NCBI GenBank assembly: GCA_021324075.1
Contig: JAJPJW010000208.1
Coordinates: 1 to 32,287, forward strand
Direction: 5' to 3'
From: Pseudomonadota bacterium
Lineage (GTDB): Bacteria; Oederibacteriota; Muellerivitia; Muellerivitales; Muellerivitaceae
DNA length: 32,287 nt
How positions within the stretch are numbered: position 1 is the stretch's first letter; each line of letters opens with the position of its first letter. Made by a program: the position numbers and the translations under genes. Under the pieces are notes generated by a model, which saw only the letters and a program-made list of their open reading frames with translations, did not search any database and had not been told where the DNA came from. Of this stretch, positions 24,965 through 31,041 are shown in pieces.

Positions 24965-26470
24965 TCAGTGGCTCTGGGCCACTTGCAAGGGGGCCCGGGC
25001 GATGGCCGCCGAAAGGGCTGGGGCCGGGGCCTGGTTTGGGACCGGCTTGGACGGCTGGGTTTTCAGGGCCACCGCGGTGGGCCTGGTCTTTTTCAATATC
25101 CCGTACTTCTGCTTGGTGGCCATGATCCGGTAATAGGCCGTGTCGATGTTCTTCAACGAAACCCGCCCCGAAACCACCGCCGAAACCAGGCTGTCCATGA
25201 CCCGCTTCTCGTAGTTGTCCGTGACCAGGAGCACGTCCACGCCCGCGTTGACCGCCTGCACCACCGATTCCTCAAGGGGAAAGCGCTGCTTGATGGCGTC
25301 CATCCGCAGGTCGTCCGAAATAACCAAGCCCTTGTAGCCCAATTCCCCCCGCAGGATCTTCTGGATCATTTCGGGCGAGAGGGAGGCGGGGAAATCCGGG
25401 TCCACGCTCTTGTAGACCACGTGGGAAAGCATGACGGCGTCCAGCAAGTGGCTTTGGATGAGGGTACGGTAGGGCGCCAGGTCCAGGGATTCCAGTTCCT
25501 TCAAGGGGACGTCGGCCACGGCCACGCCCTCGTGGGGGTTGGCCGCCGACTCGGTCTCGGTGGGGAAATGCTTGGCGGTGGCGATGATGTCCTCGGCCCG
25601 CATGCCCTTGACGATCTGGAGGGCCATCTTGGACACCAATTGGGGGTCGGAGCCCAGGGAACGGTGGTATCTGGAAATCACCGAGTCCGACAGGCCTCGG
25701 TCGATGTCGACCACCGGCGCCAGGTTCAGGTTGGCCCCCACGGCCCTCAACTGCTTGCCGCTGAGGAGGCCGAACCGGTAGGCCAGGGAGGGGTTTTGGG
25801 TCCTGCCAAGGGCGGCCAGGGAGGGCAGCCTTTGGAAGCCTTCCGATTCCTTGAGGCGGCGCACGGCCCCGCCTTCCTGGTCCACGGCCACGAAGAGGGG
25901 GGTGGGGGAGTTTTTCTGGAGCTGGCGGATATAGCCCGCGACCTGCCTTTTGTTGCGGATGTTCTGGTCGAAGAGGATGACGCCCCCGATCCAGCCCGAA
26001 TTGAGCATGGCCTTCTTCTGGCCCGAAAGCCGGGTGCCGGGCACGCTGACCATGATCATCTGGCCGATCTTGCGGCGCAGGGAGCCCAGTTCGGCCGGGC
26101 TCAAGTCCACCAGGGCGGGGCGGGGGCCTTCCCTGCGGAGCTTTTCCACGAAGGGCGGCAGGTGGCCGACGTCCGGGTCCCGCTGGAGCGCCATGGAGTA
26201 ATACCAAAGGGCCGCCCGGTCCTGGCCCTGCAGGTAGAAGCAGTTGCCGGTCAAAAGCCAGGGCGCCGCCGAATCGGGCAGGTTGATCCGCGCCAGGGCG
26301 GCCAGGTGTTCGGCCTGGAAATAATCCTGGTGGTTGAAGGCTTCCTTGGCTTGTCCGAACTGCAGTTCGGCCAGGAGATGGTTGCCGTTGGGGAGAGGGG
26401 ACGGGGAAGCGAATAGGGTGACGATGAGGGAACAGAATAAGATCAGAAGACCTTTATTCATGGACTTCAT
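24965..26470 (-). CDS. GH3 beta-N-acetylhexosaminidase-like enzyme with TPR-like N-terminus
   Basis: The product is about 501 residues on the minus strand. Its start is set near 26470 (MKSMNKGLL, signal peptide); a longer frame to 26548 runs into a repeat element and is unlikely. Residues ~30-110 look like TPR helices (AKEAFNHQDYFQAEHLAALA, ALWYYSMALQRDP). The GH3 domain shows GQMIMVSVPGT, FVAVDQEGGAVRRL, NLNLAPVVDI, KHFP and VISDDLRMDAI, with the nucleophile Asp. The loop after KHFP is TETESAANPH instead of the NagZ form GHGDTxxDSH: the acid/base His is kept but its partner Asp is Asn. The C-terminus is Pro/Ala-rich. A role in peptidoglycan or glycan turnover is inferred. Confidence 0.82.
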   Translation of the reverse strand: MKSMNKGLLILFCSLIVTLFASPSPLPNGNHLLAELQFGQAKEAFNHQDYFQAEHLAALARINLPDSAAPWLLTGNCFYLQGQDRAALWYYSMALQRDPDVGHLPPFVEKLRREGPRPALVDLSPAELGSLRRKIGQMIMVSVPGTRLSGQKKAMLNSGWIGGVILFDQNIRNKRQVAGYIRQLQKNSPTPLFVAVDQEGGAVRRLKESEGFQRLPSLAALGRTQNPSLAYRFGLLSGKQLRAVGANLNLAPVVDIDRGLSDSVISRYHRSLGSDPQLVSKMALQIVKGMRAEDIIATAKHFPTETESAANPHEGVAVADVPLKELESLDLAPYRTLIQSHLLDAVMLSHVVYKSVDPDFPASLSPEMIQKILRGELGYKGLVISDDLRMDAIKQRFPLEESVVQAVNAGVDVLLVTDNYEKRVMDSLVSAVVSGRVSLKNIDTAYYRIMATKQKYGILKKTRPTAVALKTQPSKPVPNQAPAPALSAAIARAPLQVAQSH

Positions 26471-26770
26471 TCTAACAGAGGAACACCCCAAGACGAAATT
26501 CAAAAACGATTTTGCCACAGATGTCCCATATGTCCTAAAAGGTGTCAATGATTTATGGGACTATACCGATCTCTTTAAATGCTTTATGGAAGATCGGCAT
26601 GCAGGGGATGCATTGGATAAAGCAAAACTGAAAAAGAAAAAAGATCAAAACTTAAGGTGGCATGCTTGTCTTTTGGCCTCGTCCATCCCATTTATCCCAT
26701 TCATCTGTGGCTAATTCGTCTCTGATTAGCTGTTGATTCGATCCTGGCAGGGAATTATTCTGAGGCCACC
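26471..26770. other. 300-nt gap between divergent genes, mostly an inverted-repeat element
   Basis: The gap separates the hexosaminidase (minus) from pyrD (plus). Most of it is the inverted-repeat element at 26511-26712. A plus-strand frame of 126 residues crosses part of it, but it starts inside the opposite-strand gene, has no ribosome site, and ends in the repeat. No convincing promoter was recognised. Confidence 0.5.
26511..26712. repeat. Inverted-repeat element with 9-nt-period arm (GCCACAGATG ends)
   Basis: Perfect ends GCCACAGATG (26514-26523) and CATCTGTGGC (26702-26711) bound the element. The right arm is built of 9-nt units, ATCCCATTT then ATCCCATTC, before ATCTGTGGC. A nested pair GTCCCATA (26523-26530) and TATGGGAC (26554-26561) lies in the left part. 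Both ends extend to the same outer bases as the element at 29551 (TTTTGCCAC and CTGTGGCT), and the interiors share A-rich GAAAAAGAAA-like and CTTAAGG-like sequence. Confidence 0.65.
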
Positions 26771-27817
26771 TTGTACAAGCTCCTTCGACCTTTCCTGTTC
26801 TCCCTCCAGCCGGAGACCGCCCACCACCTGGCGGTGACGGGCTTGAACCTTTCCAAACCCATCCTTCCCCTTTTGTCTCCCTGGTTGTCCACCCGGGACA
26901 CCCGGTTGGAACGGAAAGTATTCGGCTTGACCTTCCCCAACCCCGTCGGCCTGGCGGCGGGCCTGGACAAGAACGGCGAATTGGCTGATGTTTGGGGCCG
27001 GATCGGGTTCGGATTTGCCGAACTGGGTACTTTTACGGCCCTGCCCCAGCCGGGCAACGACAAACCCCGGATTTTCCGGTTCCCCGACCAAAAAGCCCTC
27101 ATTAACCGTATGGGTTTTCCCAACGTGGGGGCCCAGGCCGTGGCTTCGCGGCTCAAAAGGCTCAAGGATAGCGGTCATTGGCCTTCCATCCCGATCGGCC
27201 TGAATATCGGCAAGAGCAAAGCCAGGCCCCTGGAAGAGGCGGTGGAGGACTATCTGGAATCATTGCAACACCTCAAACCCTATGCCGACTACCTGGCGGT
27301 CAATGTCAGTTCCCCCAATACGCCGGGTTTGCGCCAACTTCAGGCGGCGAAGCCTTTAAAGAAACTCCTTTCCGCCGTCGTGAAGGCTTCTTCGGGCAAA
27401 CCTGTGCTGCTCAAGCTGGCCCCGGACCTGGAATCGAAGACCCTGCGGGAAGCCGCCGCCACCGCAGTGGCCGCTGGCTGTGCGGGGCTGATCGCCACCA
27501 ACACGACCCTTTCCCGGGAAGGGTTGCCCGCGGGGGAATATCCCGAGGGGGGCCTTTCGGGGGAACCGCTCCGGAAAAAGGCCCTGCTGAGGCTGGAGGA
27601 CCTGGCCCGCATGACCAAGGGAAGGGTGCCCCTGGTGGCCGTGGGGGGTATTTTTACGGCCCAGGATGCCCGGGAAAGGCTGGAGGCGGGGGCCAGCCTG
27701 GTCCAGGTCTATACAGGGTATATTTATGAGGGCCCCGGATTACCCACCCGGCTTTGCCGGGAACTGCTGAAAAGCAGTCCGCGGTCGGCAGTTCGCAGTC
27801 GGCAGTTTAAAGCTTGA
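26771..27817 (+). CDS. pyrD: Dihydroorotate dehydrogenase, class 2 (quinone-dependent)
   Basis: The 348-residue product starts at TTG 26771 with GAGG 6 nt upstream. It has the N-terminal membrane-associating helices of class 2 enzymes (YKLLRPFLFSLQPETAHHL), FPNPVGLAAGLDKNGE, the FMN and substrate loop VNVSSPNTPGLR with the catalytic Ser, and ATNTTLSR with GGLSGEPLR. It oxidises dihydroorotate to orotate with quinone, the fourth step of UMP synthesis. The natural end is probably near ELLK; the last ~13 residues (PRSAVRSRQ region) come from a heptamer repeat that reads through the expected stop position. pyrF and pyrE follow further downstream. Confidence 0.95.
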   Translation: MYKLLRPFLFSLQPETAHHLAVTGLNLSKPILPLLSPWLSTRDTRLERKVFGLTFPNPVGLAAGLDKNGELADVWGRIGFGFAELGTFTALPQPGNDKPRIFRFPDQKALINRMGFPNVGAQAVASRLKRLKDSGHWPSIPIGLNIGKSKARPLEEAVEDYLESLQHLKPYADYLAVNVSSPNTPGLRQLQAAKPLKKLLSAVVKASSGKPVLLKLAPDLESKTLREAAATAVAAGCAGLIATNTTLSREGLPAGEYPEGGLSGEPLRKKALLRLEDLARMTKGRVPLVAVGGIFTAQDARERLEAGASLVQVYTGYIYEGPGLPTRLCRELLKSSPRSAVRSRQFKA

Positions 27818-27923
27818 GTCCTTTTATGACGATTTCGAGGGGAAATCGATGAAAAAAACGAACCGTAAAATTCACATCACAATGAGGGTTTTACTGCGGA
27901 CTGTGAACTGTGGACTGTGGACT
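27776..27923. repeat. Inverted-repeat element with five-heptamer arms, spanning pyrD end and rlpA start
   Basis: Left arm 27776-27810: units AGTCCGC, GGTCGGC, AGTTCGC, AGTCGGC, AGTTTAA. Right arm 27889-27923: five units of NNNNACT form whose complements are AGTCCAC, AGTCCAC, AGTTCAC, AGTCCGC, AGTAAAA in matching order. The third unit carries the T variant in both arms. The loop is 78 nt. The left arm codes for the PyrD tail and the right arm for the hydrophobic core of the RlpA signal peptide. Confidence 0.75.
27830..27851 (+). promoter_or_regulatory. Hairpin presenting the rlpA ribosome-binding site in its loop
   Basis: CGATTTC (27830-27836) and GAAATCG (27842-27848) pair perfectly around the loop GAGGG, which is the Shine-Dalgarno sequence; the start ATG follows at once (27849). 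It lies in the loop of the larger heptamer element. It could fix the accessibility of the ribosome site; the short arms may also be chance. Confidence 0.4.
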
Positions 27924-28367
27924 TCCTTATTTTTTGCCGTGGGCTGCGTACCCATAAGGCAAACCCTGGGGGGCGGCCACGCCGCCGTCGCCAAGGCCCC
28001 TTCGGGATCGGCCACCGTTTTTGAAAGTCCGGAGGACTACAAGAACGCGGGCAAGGACGCCTGGAAGGACGAAATGGAAGGCGTCGCTTCCTGGTATGGG
28101 GAGGATTTCAACGGGAGGCTGACGGCCAGCGGGGAAGTCTACGACATGTACCAGATGACCGCGGCCCACAAAACCCTGCCCCTGGGCACGGTGGTGAGGG
28201 TCCACAACCAGGACAACGGGAAGACGGTCGAAGTGAGGGTCAACGACCGGGGGCCTTACGTGAAGGGGCGCATCATCGACCTCTCCCGCACGGCGGGCCG
28301 GGCCATCGGCATGCGGGAAACGGGAACGGCCAACGTGAAGCTGGAGATCGTCCGCTGGCCGAAGTGA
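27849..28367 (+). CDS. rlpA: RlpA-like septal ring lipoprotein / lytic transglycosylase
   Basis: The 172-residue product has a lipoprotein signal (LFFAVGC, lipidated Cys near residue 33) and a double-psi beta-barrel domain: GVASWYGEDFNGRLTASGE, MTAAHKTLPLGTVVRV, VRVNDRGPYVKGRIIDLSR and AGRAIGM. These are the signature stretches of RlpA, which cleaves denuded glycan strands in peptidoglycan. No SPOR domain is present, so it is a short form. The signal peptide's hydrophobic core is encoded by a heptamer array, so its N-terminus has been rebuilt by the repeat. Confidence 0.92.
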   Translation: MKKTNRKIHITMRVLLRTVNCGLWTSLFFAVGCVPIRQTLGGGHAAVAKAPSGSATVFESPEDYKNAGKDAWKDEMEGVASWYGEDFNGRLTASGEVYDMYQMTAAHKTLPLGTVVRVHNQDNGKTVEVRVNDRGPYVKGRIIDLSRTAGRAIGMRETGTANVKLEIVRWPK

Positions 28368-28376
28368 GGGTCCCGC

Positions 28377-28547
28377 TCAAACGGCGGTGTTTTCTTTTTT
28401 CCTATTCTCCAATTCGTACTCGAGTTCCATCAGGCAGGGTTTGCAGAAGTACCATCCGTCCTTGTTGAAGATGCTTTTGTTCAGGACACCCTGGAGTTTG
28501 CAGAAGTCGCATTCCAAGAAAATGGATTCGACGGTTGATGTCGTCAT
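28377..28547 (-). CDS. Small double-CxxC (zinc-ribbon-like) protein
   Basis: The 56-residue minus-strand product starts at the ATG complementary to 28545-28547, with GGAGG 6 nt upstream. It contains CDFC and CKPC separated by about 17 residues, with an aromatic GWYF between them, and an acidic-to-basic helical tail (MELEYELENRKKE). This is a treble-clef or zinc-ribbon-like metal-binding pair. The longer open frame to 28730 lacks a ribosome site and overlaps pyrF. It lies on the opposite strand inside the pyr region; function unknown. Confidence 0.7.
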   Translation of the reverse strand: MTTSTVESIFLECDFCKLQGVLNKSIFNKDGWYFCKPCLMELEYELENRKKENTAV

Positions 28548-28606
28548 TTCATTCCTCCGTTTTAAGTTGCAGGAAGGGTAATCCCGGGCCATTAAATAGC
28601 TGTAAC

Positions 28607-28631
28607 GGTTCCTGGAACCTTTCGTTACAAT
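28607..28631. promoter_or_regulatory. Palindrome and -10 box between the CxxC gene and pyrF
   Basis: GGTTCCTGGAACC (28607-28619) is a perfect 13-bp palindrome inside a looser TAACG...CGTTA repeat, followed by TACAAT at 28626-28631, a good -10 box. The -35 at normal spacing is weak, which would fit an activator or a repressor site. It lies in the divergent region between two genes. Function is inferred only from position and symmetry. Confidence 0.35.
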
Positions 28632-28711
28632 GACGGGAATCCATAAAGCAAAAGTCGTTCCGGACGGCAAAAGGGACGCCGATTCAACAAAACCGGGGCG
28701 GGGGCGGGCAA

Positions 28712-29539
28712 GTGGCCAATAGGGCGACATTTTCAGCGAGGTTGGAAAAGGCGATCCGCAGGACCGGCGGCTGCCTTTGCGTGGGATTGGACGTCGATCC
28801 GACGAAAATGCCGGGCGACATCCCCCGCGACGGACAGGGGGTCTTGAGGTTTTGCCGGTCGATCATCGACTCCACCCACGACCTGGCGGCCGCCTACAAG
28901 CCCAACATGGCCTTCTTTGAGGCGATGGGGGTGCAGGGTTTCGAAATCCTGGAACTGCTGCGACAGTCGGTGCCGCAGGAAGTGCTCTTCGTCATGGACG
29001 CCAAGCGGGGGGATATCGGCAATACCTCCCAGGCCTACGCCAAATCCTTCTTCGGCCTTTTGAAATCCGACGCCGTCACCCTTTCGCCCTATATGGGAAA
29101 GGATTCGGTCGAACCCTTCCTGGAATACGAGGGGACCTGTTCCTTCGTGCTGTGCCTGACCTCCAACCCCTCCGCGGCCGACTTCCAGACCCAGGCCCTC
29201 CAAAGCGGCGAGAAGCTTTACGAGAAGGTGGCCAAGACCGCCGTGGGTTGGGCCCAGGGCAAGAAGGCCGAGGTCGGCCTGGTGGTGGGGGCCACCCAGG
29301 CCCAGTTCATCGGGGATATCCGGAAACTGGTTCCTAATGCCCCTTTCCTGGTCCCCGGCGTGGGGGCCCAAGGCGGCGACCTGGGGGCGGCGCTGAAGGC
29401 AGGGCGGGCCAAGGACGGTTTTGGAATCCTGGTGAACGTCTCCCGGCAGGTGTTGTATGCTTCCAGCGGCAACGACTTCGCCAACGCGGCCCGCGAACAG
29501 GCGCAAAAGATCGTAGGTGAGATGAAACCCTATTTCTGA
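28712..29539 (+). CDS. pyrF: Orotidine 5'-phosphate decarboxylase (type 2)
   Basis: The 275-residue product starts at GTG 28712. Motifs: CVGLDVDPTKMP, YKPNMAFFEAMG and the catalytic VMDAKRGDIGNT (DxKxxD), with TLSPYMG, LVVGAT and FLVPGVGAQGGD near the phosphate-binding end. The length and the DAKRGDI form are of the longer bacterial type 2 family. It converts OMP to UMP, the last step of the pathway. It precedes pyrE, with an inverted-repeat element inserted between them. Confidence 0.95.
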   Translation: MANRATFSARLEKAIRRTGGCLCVGLDVDPTKMPGDIPRDGQGVLRFCRSIIDSTHDLAAAYKPNMAFFEAMGVQGFEILELLRQSVPQEVLFVMDAKRGDIGNTSQAYAKSFFGLLKSDAVTLSPYMGKDSVEPFLEYEGTCSFVLCLTSNPSAADFQTQALQSGEKLYEKVAKTAVGWAQGKKAEVGLVVGATQAQFIGDIRKLVPNAPFLVPGVGAQGGDLGAALKAGRAKDGFGILVNVSRQVLYASSGNDFANAAREQAQKIVGEMKPYF

Positions 29540-29550
29540 AACCAAACGAA

Positions 29551-29668
29551 GATTTTTGCCACGGATGCATGGGATGAATGGGATTAAAAAAGAAAGATTG
29601 AAAAACGGGGAACTTGGCTTAGGTTGAAGAAAGATTTTATCTGTGTGTATCCCATGAATCTGTGGCTC
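29551..29668. repeat. Inverted-repeat element with 9-nt-period arm between pyrF and pyrE
   Basis: The left arm at 29558-29575 (GCCACGGATGCATGGGAT) and the right arm at 29649-29666 (ATCCCATGAATCTGTGGC) match at 16 of 18 positions as inverted repeats. The left arm continues in 9-nt units, ATGCATGGG then ATGAATGGG. The outer edges GATTTTTGCCAC and CTGTGGCT are shared with the element at 26511. It begins 11 nt after the pyrF stop codon. Confidence 0.7.
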
Positions 29669-29717
29669 GAAATGCCTTCGGTTGCGCCGTTGATGTTTCA
29701 TCGTGAAAAGGCTTAAA

Positions 29718-30299
29718 GTGACCAACGACGAAGTCCTGAAAATCTACGAAGAAACCCAGGCCCTCCTGAAAGGGCACTTCCGGCTCTCCTCGGGCCGCCA
29801 CAGCGACCGCTACCTCCAATCCGCCCTGGTGCTCCAATACCCCGACAAGGCTGAGAAGCTCTGCCGGGCCCTGGGTGAAAAAGTGTCGCCTTTGAAGCCA
29901 CAGACCGTCCTTTCCCCGGCCATGGGGGGGTTATTCGTGGGCCATGAATTGGCCCGGGCCCTTGGAATCCGGCATGTTTTCACCGAACGCAACAAAGACA
30001 CCGATGCCATGGAACTTCGCCGGGGTTTCAGTGTCCAACCGGGGGAGAGGGTCTTCGCGGTGGAGGACATCATCACCACCGGAAAGTCCGTGCGCGAGTC
30101 CTACCAGGTGGTCCGCGCCATGGGCGCCGAGGTGGTCGGGGTAGGCTGCCTCATCGACCGCAGCGGCGGGGAAAACATCTTCGACGTGCCGGTGAAGTAC
30201 CTGGCTTCCCTCAAGGTGGAGAGCTGGGACGAGAAGGACTGTCCCCTGTGCAAGCAGGGAATCCCGGTCGTGAAACCCGGATCCAGGGCAAAGTTCTAA
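29718..30299 (+). CDS. pyrE: Orotate phosphoribosyltransferase
   Basis: The product is about 193 residues. GTG 29718 is chosen because AAAAGG lies 6 nt upstream and homologues begin here (TNDEVLKIYEET); GTG 29703 lacks a ribosome site. Motifs: GHFRLSSGRHSDRYLQ, SPAMGGLFVGHELA and the PRPP loop VFAVEDIITTGKSV. It joins orotate and PRPP to OMP. The C-terminus carries CPLC, seen in some long OPRTases. A heptamer element begins 4 nt after the stop. Confidence 0.95.
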   Translation: MTNDEVLKIYEETQALLKGHFRLSSGRHSDRYLQSALVLQYPDKAEKLCRALGEKVSPLKPQTVLSPAMGGLFVGHELARALGIRHVFTERNKDTDAMELRRGFSVQPGERVFAVEDIITTGKSVRESYQVVRAMGAEVVGVGCLIDRSGGENIFDVPVKYLASLKVESWDEKDCPLCKQGIPVVKPGSRAKF

Positions 30300-30303
30300 T
30301 GAA

Positions 30304-30756
30304 AGTTAGGAATTAGGAGTTAGAAGTTAGGAGTTTAAGGCGAAAGGCGCGCTCGGATTGGCCTCGAACAGCATCATTCAGCAAAAGAGTTTTGATTTCG
30401 CCTTAAAGATTATAAAACTGTATCAGGTACACAGGAAAAAAGGCGAGTCTATTTTGGCAAGGCAGATCCTCAGAAGCGGGACAAGTATTGGCGCTAATGT
30501 GGAAGAGGCCTTGGCGGCCCAAACCCGGAAAGAATTTCACTCTAAAATGACGATTGCGTTTAAGGAATGCCGGGAAACCCGTTATTGGTTGAGGCTTTTA
30601 AAAACTTCCGGAATTGTCCCTTATGATTATGCTGAATGCTTGAAAGATGTTGAAGAGTTAAACCGAATATTGTCTTCGATCACTAAAAGTACAAAAGCTG
30701 AAAGTAATTAATCTGGAAGGTGTAAACTCCTAACTCCTCACTTCTAACTCCTGACT
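30304..30756. mobile_element. Heptamer-arm inverted-repeat element carrying a four-helix-bundle gene
   Basis: Left arm 30304-30338: AGTTAGG, AATTAGG, AGTTAGA, AGTTAGG, AGTTTAA. Right arm 30722-30756: five units ending ACT, whose complements read AGTCAGG, AGTTAGA, AGTGAGG, AGTTAGG, AGTTTAC. The inner 30 nt of the arms match at 26 positions. The 383-nt loop is almost filled by the gene at 30358-30711. The element begins 4 nt after the pyrE stop codon. The layout recalls intervening sequences of 23S rRNA, which are stem-loops carrying a four-helix-bundle ORF, but here the site is not rRNA. Confidence 0.7.
30358..30711 (+). CDS. Four-helix-bundle protein (S23/IVS family)
   Basis: The 117-residue product (TTG 30358) reads KSFDFALKIIKLYQ, ARQILRSGTSIGANVEEALAA, FHSKMTIAFKECRETRYWLRLL and EELNRILSSI, which is the pattern of the 23S rRNA intervening-sequence / four-helix-bundle family (TIGR02436 type). 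It is basic and forms multimeric bundles in known structures; related Avd proteins assist reverse transcriptases in diversity-generating elements. The gene is AT-richer than its flanks and lies wholly within the loop of an inverted-repeat element. Function in this setting is unknown; a role in maintaining or moving the element is a hypothesis. Confidence 0.85.
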   Translation: MASNSIIQQKSFDFALKIIKLYQVHRKKGESILARQILRSGTSIGANVEEALAAQTRKEFHSKMTIAFKECRETRYWLRLLKTSGIVPYDYAECLKDVEELNRILSSITKSTKAESN

Positions 30757-30771
30757 TAACTGGACTTGAAT

Positions 30772-31041
30772 ATGCCCAACAACCAACAACCTCTAAAGAC
30801 GGCACAAAAACAATACTCGCGTTTTGAGGAGTATTTCTACGCTAACTTGCTTTGGTGGGGCTTCCTCGTCGCCTTGGCGGTCATCAGCTTTTTCACCTGC
30901 GGCGGCGTTCTGGACGACGTTACTTCCGGCGTCCTGGAATTCCTATTCGTCATCCTGGGAGGCGGGTTTACCCTGGTCTCCGTTCTGGATTATATTTATG
31001 AAACCAACCTTGTCCGCAACGCGGCAGAAGGAAAGAAATGA
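30772..31041 (+). CDS. Small two-helix membrane protein
   Basis: The product is about 89 residues from ATG 30772 (a TTG at 30766 is in frame but lies next to the repeat arm). Two hydrophobic segments follow a polar N-terminus: one around LLWWGFLVALAVISFFTC and one around FLFVILGGGFTLVSVL. I do not recognise a family. It overlaps the next gene by ATGA and so is probably coupled to the coiled-coil protein. Any original upstream region has been displaced by the inserted element. Confidence 0.65.
   Translation: MPNNQQPLKTAQKQYSRFEEYFYANLLWWGFLVALAVISFFTCGGVLDDVTSGVLEFLFVILGGGFTLVSVLDYIYETNLVRNAAEGKK

Noticed and set aside
24968-26416. Plus-strand frame of 482 residues opposite the GH3 gene
   Set aside because: Gly/His/Gln-rich shadow of a GC-rich gene; GH3 motifs are on the minus strand.
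26334-26714. Plus-strand frame of 126 residues over the repeat element before pyrD
   Set aside because: Starts inside the opposite gene, crosses the repeat and ends with a repeat-derived peptide (IPFIPF); no ribosome site.
27776-27923. CRISPR array
   Set aside because: Units are 7 nt without spacers and occur as two inverted arms; no cas genes.
30304-30756. Diversity-generating retroelement with an Avd-like protein
   Set aside because: No reverse transcriptase, template repeat or variable repeat is present in the window; the four-helix-bundle gene alone does not support it.
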